A DNA stretch of 50,576 nt, taken from NCBI GenBank assembly GCA_024811115.1, contig JAKOGH010000255.1, positions 1 to 50,576 on the forward strand, written 5' to 3'. The stretch comes from Terana coerulea (taxonomy: Eukaryota > Basidiomycota > Agaricomycetes > Polyporales > Phanerochaetaceae). Positions within the stretch are counted from its first letter, which is position 1. Every line of letters begins with the position of its first letter. Shown one piece after another: positions 10,725 through 20,537 of the stretch. The notes beneath the pieces were generated by a model that saw only the letters and a list, made by a program, of their open reading frames with translations, was not told the DNA's origin and did not search any database. Made by a program: the position numbers and the translations under genes.

Positions 10725-12738
10725 ATGCCTGCAATATTTATGCTTCAGGCCGCAACAGCGGTCGCGGCGGTTGTCGTTGTATTCGTAGCCAAGACTCTTA
10801 TCACGCGGATCAAGCAACGCGCACCCCTTCCGCCAGGTCCCCGTGGTCTCCCTCTCATAGGAAATGTCTTCGACATGCCCAAATCCCACGAATGGCTGAC
10901 ATATTCGAACTTCGGATACCGCTATGGTGCGTGCATCCACCTTGCCCACCACCCAGTACTGACGCACTAGCCCGTGTTCTCACAGGCGAAATTGTCCACC
11001 TGGATGTCCTCGGACAGCCCATCGTCATTCTCAACTCTGCCAAGCACGCCGAAGCCCTCCTGGACAAGAGGAGTGTGATATACTCGGACCGTCCGGCCCT
11101 CATCATGTGCGGCGAGCTCGTCGGATGGAAGTACGGCTTAGGCCTGACGCCGTACGGGGAGCGATTTCGCGAGTACCGCCGGCTTATCCATAGGCAATTC
11201 GGAGGACGTGCAAGCCTGGAGAAGTATCATGCGATTGCGGAGCACGAGGTCAGACGGCTTGTCAGGCGAATACTCAAGGACCCGAATGGCTTCGTCGCCC
11301 ATATTCGCAAGTCAGTAGTTCGTTTTTCTGTCGCCGGTAGTGCGCAGCTGAGCCTGTATCATCGCAGGATGGCGGGAGCAATCATACTGAATGTCACACA
11401 TGGATATCAAGTTCTTGAAGGCGATGACCCCATGATCGACGTTGTCGACGCAGCGATGGAAGATTTCTCAAGAGCATCAACTCCTGGCGCATTTCTTGTC
11501 GATTTTATACCGGGCTTGCGATACGTGCCACGCTGGATACCAGGCGCCGACTTTCAGAGAACAGCAGCAAAATGGCGGGGGACGCTGCATGACATGGTAG
11601 ATATTCCCCATAATCTGGTGAAGCAGCGAATGGTGAGTAGCCAGCATCAGCTCCTGCTTGCTCTTTCTCATCGATGGTGCATAGTGCGAGGGCACAAACG
11701 TTCCCAGCTATACCTCAGAGCTCTTGCAAGACGAAACCGTTGGGTATACCAAAGAGTCGGAGATCAAGTGGACCGCCGCGTCGCTGTACTCCGGCGGTGC
11801 CGATACTGTCAGTCGTCTTACTCCCTTTCATCACATTGTATCCGGCTCAGTGTTGTTTCAGACGGTGTCGGCGGTATGCTCGTTCGTACTGGCTATGACG
11901 CTCTATCCCGAGGTCTAGAAACGGGCTTGTGCGGAGATCGATGCTGTCGTCGGCCCAGACCGCCTTCCTTCCTTCGAGGACAGAGAAAATCTTCCTTTCG
12001 TCGAGGCTATCGCGAAGGAAGTCTGGAGGTGGAACAATTTAGCTCCTCTCGATAAGATCGTGAACGACAGTGGCATGCCATGGAGAGCTTATCCGTATTT
12101 TTGTAGGCCTTCCTCACAGATTTCTTGAAGACGACATCTACGAGGGGTATCTCATGCCAAAGGGCTCTATCGTCATTGCCAATATCTGGTAAGCTCCTTC
12201 CAACGCCTTCCCGGACTTTGTGGGACCAGTGTTTTGAGCTTCGCCCAGGCAGTTTACTCACGACCCCGCCATCAACCCCGACCCTACCACGTTGGACCCC
12301 GATCGGTACCTCGCGAAAGACGACTTCGCCTCATGCCCGAACCCAATAGATTACGTCTTTGGCTTTGGCAGGCGGTGGGTAATCGTGCCTGGGTATGTGA
12401 CCTACTCCCTCACTGACATTTTCTTGCTAGGGTATGCCCAGGGAAAGGCCTAGCTGATGCCACTATATGGATGTCCTGTGCCTTGCTGCTTGCTGCGTTC
12501 GATATCTCAAAGGTTGTGGAAAATGGAAAGATCATCGAGCCTGTAGTGGAGTATACAAGCGGTACCACCAGGTTCGTTGCGACCCTGTTGAATAGCTTGC
12601 ACAAAAGATGCTGGGGCTAATACTGTCATCAACAGTCATCCGAAATCGTTCAGGTGCAGCATCAGGCCACGCTCCGCCCAGGCAGAGGCGTTGATCAGGC
12701 TATCCACGGACAGCCTCCAGTCGTCTTGTGGACTTTGA
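10725..12738 (+). pseudogene. Cytochrome P450 pseudogene, left member of a tandem pair
   Basis: Nine exons match the downstream paralogue in number, phase and almost exact length: 10725-10926, 10986-11310, 11368-11632, 11685-11807, 11862-12051, 12107-12188, 12249-12374, 12431-12571 and 12636-12738. They total 519 codons. The fold is complete: N-terminal anchor, LPPGPRGLPLIGN hinge, GGADT I-helix, EVWR, and heme FGFGRRVCPGK. Two substitutions kill it. Codon 324, Gln (CAG) in the paralogue, is TAG at 11916-11918. The donor of the intron after 12051 reads AT where the paralogue has GT, and no in-phase GT is nearby. No indels are present, so sequencing error is less likely than real decay. The type resembles agaricomycete P450s often labelled O-methylsterigmatocystin oxidoreductase-like; the substrate is unknown. 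Confidence 0.85.
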
Positions 12739-13096
12739 CTGGTAGCGCATATGATGAGTAGATTACCCGCTACGTCTACCTGGGTCAGAGTCATGGAGTT
12801 ATGGACGCGGGACGCTGCCGCAGCTGATTGAGCGATGGCCGCTGAGACATGGTGTACAGAAACGCTCCGAGTCGGCGCTCATAACCACATTGGATCATAA
12901 CTCACGTTCGCCGCCCGCAGCTGACCTTGAACGTTTGAACTGCCAGGTACACTATCTCTCGAATCTTCTCCGAGTCCATTGATCCGTGGCGCGAATACAA
13001 GGGGTTTTACACTATATAAATAGGTCCCAGACGGTGCCACCCTGCATTCCCATATTGACCTCTGAGAGCTCTCACATATCTAGGGAAAGCGCTGGG
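12739..13096. other. Promoter region of the intact tandem P450
   Basis: This 358-bp stretch separates the pseudogene stop from the next P450 start. It holds a strong TATA box (listed separately) and no open frame of note. Confidence 0.6.
13013..13021 (+). promoter_or_regulatory. TATA box of the intact P450
   Basis: TATATAAAT lies about 80 bases upstream of the ATG at 13097, a normal distance for a fungal core promoter. No comparable box was seen close upstream of the pseudogene copy. Confidence 0.65.
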
Positions 13097-15100
13097 ATGC
13101 CCACGACGCTTGCGCTTCGGGTTGTGGATGCAATCGTGGTGTTGGCTGCTGGATATGCTATCAAGACGCTTCTCGCGCGCAGCAAGCAGCGTGCAGCGCT
13201 CCCACCAGGCCCCAAAGGCCTTCCTTTCATAGGAAATGTCCTCGACATGCCCAAGTCCCAGGAGTGGCTGACGTACGCGGAGCTCGGCAATCGTTACGGT
13301 ACAGTCTTCTTCGTTCTACCATTTCTGCGTGCTTCAGTAACAGTTCGTTGTATAACAGGCGACATCGTTCATCTGGATGTCCTCGGGCAGCCTTTAATCA
13401 TCCTCAATTCAGCCAGACATGCCGAAGAGCTTCTCGACAAAAGAAGTGCGATATACTCAGATCGTCCGGCTCTCGTCATGTGCGGTGAGCTCGTGGGATG
13501 GGTAAACAGCTTGGCATTGACGCGGTACGGGGACCGGTTTCGCGAGTACCGCCGGCTCATCCAGAGACAATTCGGCGGGCGTACGAACATGGAGAAGTAC
13601 CATGCCGTGGAAGAATACGAAACCCGAAAGCTCGCAAAGCGGATGCTCGAGGATCCGGACAACGTTTTCGCGCACATTCGAAAGTACGTAGCCCGCTGGC
13701 ATTCACTAACCATTAACAGCTGACAACTGGGCCTATATAACTGCAGGATGGCGGGAGCAATCATCCTCAAGGTCATGTACGGGTATGAAGTGCTCGAAGG
13801 GGACGATCCTCTGATTCACGTTGTGGATACGGCAGTCGAGGGATTCTCAGACGCCTCCGCCCCTGGCGCATTTCTTGTTGACTTTGTACCAGTTTTGCGC
13901 TACATACCAAGCTGGGTGCCAGGCGCCGGATTCCAAAGACAGGCGGAGAAATGGCGGAAAATGCTCGATGACATGGTCAACATTCCGCATAATCTGGTGA
14001 AGCAAAGAATGGTACGCAGGCACTCTAAGTACCAGTACCACGCCACTCATTAGTACTCGTGCACAGAGCGCGGGAACGAACGTCCCGAACTATACCTCGG
14101 AGCTCTTACAAGACGAAACCGCCGGCTACGCTAAGGAGTCAGAGATCAAGTGGAGCGCCGCTTCACTATATTCGGGTGGTGCAGATACAGTAAGTTCTCT
14201 TGCATCTTTGCCTCACGTCAGAATATGCTAAGCACTGTTGCAGTCAGTTTCAGCAATATGCTCATTCATACTTGCCATGACGCTCTATCCTGAGATTCAG
14301 AAGCGTGCTCGGGTGGAGATTGATGCCGTCATTGGCCCTCATCGTCTACCTTCTTTCGAGGACAGAGCAAATCTCCCTTTTGTGGAAGCTATTTTCAAGG
14401 AGGTGTGGCGCTGGAATAACGTGGGGCCTCTTGGTATGCTCATCATTACCGACGGCTGGGCATACGGGACAAAAATGACTTGTCTGTAGGCGTCCCTCAC
14501 CGAGTAATTGAAGACGACATTTACGAAGGCTACCTCATCCCTAAAGGCTCGATCGTTATCCCAAATATATGGCAAGTTTGTCCGCACCTCCTGCACCTGG
14601 TGTTTTGAAAGCTGAGGATCTCACTAGGCAGTTTACCCATAACCCTGCCACATATCCCAACCCTACCATGTTCGACCCAGACCGGTATCTGGCGAAACCT
14701 GAGAACAAGACCAGCCCATGCCCGGACCCAAGACAGTATGTCTTTGGCTTCGGCCGCCGGTAATCATCATGTCAGTATGTGAACTACCTCCGTACTGATT
14801 CTTCCTCGCCAGAATATGCCCAGGGAAAGATCTAGCTGATGCTTCAGTTTGGATATCCTGCGCTACAATACTTGCCGCTTTTGATATCTCGAAGGTCGTG
14901 GAAAATGGGAAGACCGTCGAGCCTGTGGTAGAATATACGAGTGGCACGATCAGGTTTGTTGTGACTCTTTTCGAGATCTATGTCGATAGGAAGCTGATGA
15001 CCATACTTGCAGCCATCCGAAAGCTTTCAAGTGCAGCATCAAACCACGGTCCGCACAGGCAGAGACTTTGATCAAGCTGGAGTCCACGGAAAATATGTAA
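13097..15100 (+). CDS. Cytochrome P450, intact right member of the tandem pair
   Basis: An ER heme monooxygenase of 515 residues. Exons are 13097-13298, 13359-13683, 13747-14011, 14067-14189, 14244-14433, 14490-14571, 14628-14759, 14813-14953 and 15013-15100. Features in order are an N-terminal anchor (LALRVVDAIVVLAAGYAI), the hinge LPPGPKGLPFIGN, an FREYRRLIQRQFGG helix C region, the I-helix GGADT at residues 301-305, ExxR as E358-V-W-R361, and heme FGFGRRICPGK with Cys442. The intron after 14571 uses a GC donor (GC-AG), since TGG at the junction is otherwise unreadable; all other introns are GT-AG. It is clearly a duplicate of the pseudogene to its left. Sequence resembles agaricomycete P450s often annotated O-methylsterigmatocystin oxidoreductase-like, a family-level label only. 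A TATA box lies about 80 bases upstream. Confidence 0.9.
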
Positions 15101-15529
15101 TGGCACGTAGCTGCTTGCAAGGTCCAAGACGAATAATCAAGACTAACCGAGAGTCCCCGTTTCAGCCTTCAAAATGCTCGCCCTTGGCTCGCCCGGTCGT
15201 GTGGATAATTCTTGTAAAACTCCAGTACTTATTTGTTGGTCGCTGTCTGTACTATACATTTGACGATCCAGTGTAATTTGCATGACATAGCCAAACAGTA
15301 CTTTGCTTCATGTTGTCTAAGATCATGGGTGATTCTTTCAAGCTATGTTTCGTACCCTTGAGCGCTTGAGCATTGAGCGATCCTACCGAAGTGGGCGCTC
15401 CGTCCTCCCGACGCAAGACCGACGCCCGTCTGCTTACGTAACGCCTGTCCTGCTCTTCTCCGACCACCCGCCACCAACCTGCCACCGCTCCGTTCCTTCC
15501 TTCCGCTCCTTTTCATCTTGCAGCCCAAT
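15101..15529. other. Short intergenic region before uS17m
   Basis: No gene is seen. The right half is pyrimidine-rich (about 15440-15525), as is common just upstream of fungal ribosomal protein genes. Confidence 0.4.
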
Positions 15530-16046
15530 ATGCCTCCGATGGCTTTCACCGGCGTGGTGACAAAGGTTGGCTTCATGAACAAGACGGCGACGGTCACGGT
15601 GTCTCGCATGGTGGCGCATAAGAGGACAGGAAAGGTGTGTCTGCTGGATAGCTGATGTGTGTAACAGTACTGACGCGCCCTGTGACAGGTGCTGGAGCGT
15701 AGTAAAAAGTTTCTTACTCATGACGAGAACAACCGTATGTTCCTCTGAAATTCGCCCCATTCGCTTTGATTAACGAACTTACCTTCTCAACAACACCACT
15801 TCCGACGAATGCTGCTTGTTCTGTGACGCGTTCCATCTCGCGCAGAACTGAGAATGAACGACACCGTTCTCATTCGGGGCTGCCGGCCTCTCTGCTCGCA
15901 AACACTTCACGCTGGAGTCAGTAGTACACAGTCCGGAAGGCGAGCGAGAACTGCATCACGTACAGCAAGCAGAAGCACAACGAGTTGCACAACCGGAGAT
16001 GTTGCCACAAGAAGGAGGAATGGAGACCGCGGCACCAAGTTTATAG
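15530..16046 (+). CDS. MRPS17: Mitochondrial ribosomal protein uS17m (MRPS17), frame broken once
   Basis: A small-subunit protein of the mitochondrial ribosome that binds 16S-like rRNA through an OB fold. Exons are 15530-15634, 15689-15734 and 15846-16046. Visible family features are FTGVVTKVGFMNKTATVTVSR, HKRTGKVLERSKKFLTHDE, and RMNDTVLIRGCRPL followed by ARKHFTLE. In exon 3 the frame must lose register within the CT-rich CCTCTCT (about 15891-15897); two bases appear to be missing. Beyond that point the frame runs ARKHFTLE to EGGMETAAPSL and TAG at 16044. With two added bases the length is 117 residues, normal for fungal uS17m. The lesion is a dinucleotide-repeat contraction, so error or a true mutation are both possible. 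Confidence 0.82.
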
Positions 16047-18273
16047 GTTGCCGCTGTTGGTCGCTCGAGGTCAGGAGGTACATATCTTGCACAGTACGTC
16101 TACTGACCAGTAATCCTTGGCCATGCTTGCTGACTATCATTTCAGTTCCTGCAACATGATGCCTATCAGTAGTCTGGGCATGCTCTGCCAATCCGAAGCC
16201 CTTTAACCATCCCTCGCTACGCCTCTACCATACGCGCGACAGACATGCCTTTGGACGAAAGCGCGATCATGAGCACGCTCCCGCAGACTTAGCCCTGGTG
16301 TCCTTCCAGTTAGGGGAACCGCAAGAGCCATGGCTACTTCTGCGTCGCTATATTAAAACTTGCTCATGTCACAGTTGGATATATTTATTTCCCAGTTAAT
16401 CTAGCGGACCTGAAGCTTTGATGGCAACGGCTCCCGCACGGCGATGTTCTTCATCTTATGCGGACTTCGGTACAAAGGAGACTCCCAGGACCGAGTGGGT
16501 TCTCCACCTAGGACCGAGATTTGGCGGTGCTGTTCCCGAGGATCGCGAAAAGGTCTACACTAGGGCAGGTGTTTGAAGGCAATACTCGCTCTCTCATGAG
16601 ATGCACCGTGCGTGGTGTTTACATAATGGCTACCTAACCGTTCATTTGCAATCAACAATCCCCTCGCGACGGCGGCCTGAGCCGCTGGCCCAATCTGCGC
16701 TCTAAGAGAGCTTTCCGAGCAGATTGCCAAACCTCCGTCTCGCTTTGGTAGTCACGACTACTCTTCTTAGGCCGATCCACACGCATTAACCCTGTTCAGG
16801 GTTGCTCCTCAGGCTTGGCAGGGATGCGCATCCGACCATGCGTTTGTCTAAAGTTAAAGGATACGACAAGTCGGTCAGGGTCTTTTGCAGGGTCTCGAGG
16901 ACCACACACGCCCACAACCACAAACGGTGGGCCCACGTGTTCCTACTGTTGACATCTAATGGCAAGGGTCGAGAAGGCGGACCCTGCTCGCAAGAGGTGA
17001 TGCTCCTTTAAATAAGCATATGCACAGTCATCCTACTCATTGCGACCTTCTTTTTAACAATGAAGAGGTTGATCAGCATGAACGCCGAACGAAGCGAGGG
17101 TTCAGAAGCTCGCACGTAACGCACACCTTGATACACACTGATCCACCAATTCGATTACTCTGACCGAACAGGTCACGATGGTGTAACGATGCACAAATAC
17201 TCAACTCTGTTTGTGGTGTGCGCCATGCAATAACAATACGAGGTCGCAGGCTTGTTCCACACCCCTATGTTGGTCAGCGTGTCCGCGAGTGGCTTCCTTC
17301 TCCCGATGCTTCCCTTCTTGTGCAGAGCGATCAGCGGAGCGGTCGACCTTCTCACCCTTGACCCATACGTTGTCGGTTAGAGACTATCCAGGATAGCGCT
17401 TGACACAAACGCAGTGGCATAGTCGGAAGAGGGGCGAGCTATGACCTTTGGCAAGTCAGGTTACCCGTGAAAGCGATAGGGCTACGAGCGCAGTTTCATC
17501 CCAGCTTAAAATTCCTCCTCCCAGACCACGTCTGCACATTGGACGATACAGCGTGTACCTGGACGTAATCCAAATTTGAGTTTTGTGCCGTGGTAAGAGC
17601 GAAGTAGGGTCGACGTTGGCGCCCGAGTTCTTGGGGGAGTCTGTCGGAAAACAAGTCGGTCAACACTTGCGGGTCACGATAGTGAAGGGACGACGAACGT
17701 GCGAGTTTAACAGCGAGCGCGTTGTTGGATATGACTTGTCTAAGACACGAAAGTCGGTGAAGAGTGGATGGTCAGCAAAAGACTAGAGAAGCAGATTTGG
17801 ATACTATGTGGTCTCTGTGAAAGGCTACTTGTCAACATAGATTGACGATGACATCGAGCACCAAGCACCATGGTCCTGCAAAATTGTTACTGGTGTTCAG
17901 AACACGCAGATCGCGTGGTGTCAAAGAGCCCTTCTGGAACAGCACATACATGCCGTACCCGCTGCCCTCGGCAAGTTCACTGCACCGTTAACAATATGCT
18001 GTTTCTAATCCCACTCAAAGCAAGCCGATACAATGTTTTCAAGGATTTCATTGCATTGCGAGGTACAAGCAAGTACTAAAAGGAGACCGAGCAAATCCTA
18101 CAAATAAATGTGAGCAAAATGCTTAAAACAGGGTGGCAGATATAGGTTGTATCAGACGATATATAATGATTCCGGATAGACGTTGTCCTCAAAGAACCGA
18201 AGTTCTCCGTAGAGGGAGTCTATTCTGTCATCCCATTTGGGAAGATCAGGTAACATGGATGGAATGCTCACCT
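16047..18273. other. 2.2-kb gene-poor interval
   Basis: I find no domain, tRNA or splice-supported gene here. Open frames reach only about 60-70 codons and look random. The right end should include the 3' untranslated region of RPS12, transcribed leftward. Confidence 0.45.
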
Positions 18274-18776
18274 TTACCGGTTCTTGAAGTAGTCGAGGAG
18301 AACATGGAGACCCTCGCTCTCGACACCGTAATCCTTGACGACAACGCACGAGCAGCCGACGACCTTGCGGGGGTTGCCCTCACGGTCGATCTTGCAGAGA
18401 CCAGCCCAGGTACCGAGGACCTTGGCGTCACCGACCTTGATGAGGTTGATCTTGTGCTCGGCGCAGAGGGCCTCGATGAGCTTGATGTACTCCGCCTCCG
18501 TGCAGGTCTCGACGAGGACGCAAAGGTGGGCTTGACGCTTGTCGAGGGCCTTGGCGGCCTCACGGAGACCACGGGCGAGGCCGTCGTGAACGAGGGCGTT
18601 CTTCAGAACTTGCTGCAGGGTCCCGAAAGCATCAGCACGCCGTACGTGCCAACAAAACACGGTTTACGCACCTGAAGAGCATCCTCGACGGAGAGCTTGC
18701 CCTTGGGGGCCTCGGTGGAAACCTCGACCTCGGCGACGGGGGCGTCGACTTGAATTTCATCTCCAGCGTCAGACAT
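18274..18776 (-). CDS. RPS12: 40S ribosomal protein eS12
   Basis: A cytosolic small-subunit ribosomal protein of the L7Ae/eS12 fold. Two exons on the minus strand, 18672-18776 and 18274-18612, with a 59-nt GT-AG intron, give 147 residues, the usual length. Exon 1 encodes an acidic N-terminus ([13 protein letters not shown]) and [11 protein letters not shown]. Exon 2 encodes [18 protein letters not shown], the [17 protein letters not shown] strand, [20 protein letters not shown], and ends LLDYFKNR. The start is the only Met upstream in frame. The gene is intact. It is divergent from SKI8 across a 402-bp promoter. Confidence 0.95.
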
Positions 18777-19178
18777 CCTGCAAGAGTAACCCCTCGTTGA
18801 GCACCTCTGTTCGCGCGACGTGTAATGCGAGCATTTCGACGTACTTTTAGATAGTTTTATGGGTACAGCGATGTCGTCGTCCGCTTTCGTTGATGTGAGG
18901 GAAAATTAAGGTTCACGTTACAGCGAGAGTTTTGGATCTTTCGAACTCCGCCGGCGATCACCGTAATGGGCGCCTCCTCGAGCAGCGCGCCTAGCTCGCG
19001 CATGACGCCGCTTGACGTTGTTGAAGTCACCGTGCTCACCATACTCAGAGTACTTGTCGCTTCTGGACACGTCCGTGAGACGGTGTCTGTGGCAAGCTCT
19101 TGATCATGGTACTTAAACCCCTGTGTCTTACGCATCCAGTCTCTGACATTCATCTAGAGTCTCGCGTTCCTGCACGTT
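18777..19178. promoter_or_regulatory. Shared divergent promoter of RPS12 and SKI8
   Basis: Only 402 bases separate the two start codons, so the promoters of a very highly expressed ribosomal gene and a low-abundance RNA-decay gene must lie together here. A 98-codon antisense frame crosses the region (18857-19153, minus) but has no coding features. No canonical TATA box is obvious on either side. Confidence 0.55.
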
Positions 19179-20537
19179 CATGACGGTGCTGAAAGTACGT
19201 CCTGTAACGGATTCTCTGCTATCATCCTTCTTACGAGTAACGAACAGAACAAAAGGATTCTGTATGGAGCGTAGTATGGACATCAAAAGATGAAGTTCTG
19301 TCTGCATCCGCCGACGGAACCATCAACAAATGGAACCCTAGCTCTGGTCAAGTCTCAATAACCCAGCCCGCTCATCCTTTGGCCATTGTATCCCTTGACG
19401 TCGAAGCTGAGGGACGCCATGCGTTATACAACACTCTGGAGGGCCTGACCTGCTTGTGGGATTTGGAGACGGGGCAGAGCATTGGAAGACATGAGAGTTA
19501 TGTTCGGAATTCCAAGGAGAGCACACAGCCAGGTGAGTACATTCTCCAGTCCATGTTTCTAGCACACCAGCAGCTGGAAATAGCATCTGTAACAAATTAT
19601 AACATGTATTATCCCGCATATAGCCTGGTCTGTGTCGATAAACCCCAAGGGCGGAACCTATGCCGCTACCGGTGGTACTGGAAGCGTAGCCATTCACTCA
19701 GCAGATCCTCAATCCTTTGGTGAACGACGTAGTGTCCTTGCGAGCGGACGCAGCAAGTTCGGCATGTTCTGTAAACATGTGGGTCATCCTTATCTGTACA
19801 GTAAGAATCTTCGCCATCCCCACTGCCCTGTACTGCATAGAATTCGACATCCTTCGTACATGCGCACAATGAACGGTCACTAACTCCTGGATGTGCATCG
19901 TAGAGCCCCGATGGAACCCGTGTCGCGATGTCTTCTGAGACCGGTCAAATCTACATATTTGACCTTGCGGCGGAGAAGCTTTTGGCCACCTACGTCTCAC
20001 ACGCCATGGCCGTAAGGTCGCTGGCCTGGTCCGCAGACTCACAGGTACGCGTCTGTCGATAGCATTTTGTACTTATCGGCTCACCTTAGCATCAACTACA
20101 GTTGCTGGTATCAGCATCAGAAGACAAACGGCTCATTCTGCACGATGTACGCTATTCCCCGTCAGGAAAGCCGGGGTCTGGTGCCGTAGCCACCCTCACC
20201 GGTCACTCATCGTGGGTGCTCAGCACTGATATTTCGCCGGACGGACGCCTTGCGCTCTCAGGGTAAGCTCTCCCATCTTCCTTCCTGTCGTAATCATCAA
20301 GGCAACTTATCATTGGCACCTGCGTCATTTCTCACCGCTAGATCCGCTGATAAAACGATGAAAGTGTGGGACCTGGGCGCACGGGCTGCTGTCTCAACAA
20401 TCCAAGACAGCGGGGAAGTCTGGGGCGTCTCCTGGCGGCCTCGGCCTGCGCAACATGGGTCACCTGGCGAGTTTGTCAGCGGCGGAGAAGACGGGACGGT
20501 GCGGTGGTGGAGGGGGCGGGCGGTGGCTAGCCAATAG
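19179..20537 (+). CDS. SKI8: Ski complex / PAF1-associated WD40 protein Ski8
   Basis: A seven-bladed WD40 scaffold of the Ski complex, which feeds mRNA to the cytosolic exosome; in fungi it also acts in meiotic double-strand break formation. Exons are 19179-19193, 19256-19532, 19624-19778, 19904-20044, 20102-20262 and 20342-20537, giving 314 residues. Repeats are visible: DSVWSVVWTSKDEVLSASAD with TINKW, then GGTYAATGGTGSVAIH, SPDGTRVAMSSETGQIYIFD, AVRSLAWSADSQ, VSASEDKRLILHD, GHSSWVLSTDISPDG, SADKTMKVWD, and VSGGEDGTVRWWRG at the C-terminus. The first exon is 15 nt (MTVLK); an unseen upstream start is possible, since Ski8 usually has a slightly longer N-terminus with an AH-D motif. No lesions are seen. 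Confidence 0.88.

Noticed and set aside
11862..12051. Repeat-induced point mutation as cause of the P450 pseudogene
   Set aside because: The TAG arises in a CpA-like context but the splice-donor change does not, and there is no general excess of C-to-T change between the two copies that I can see.
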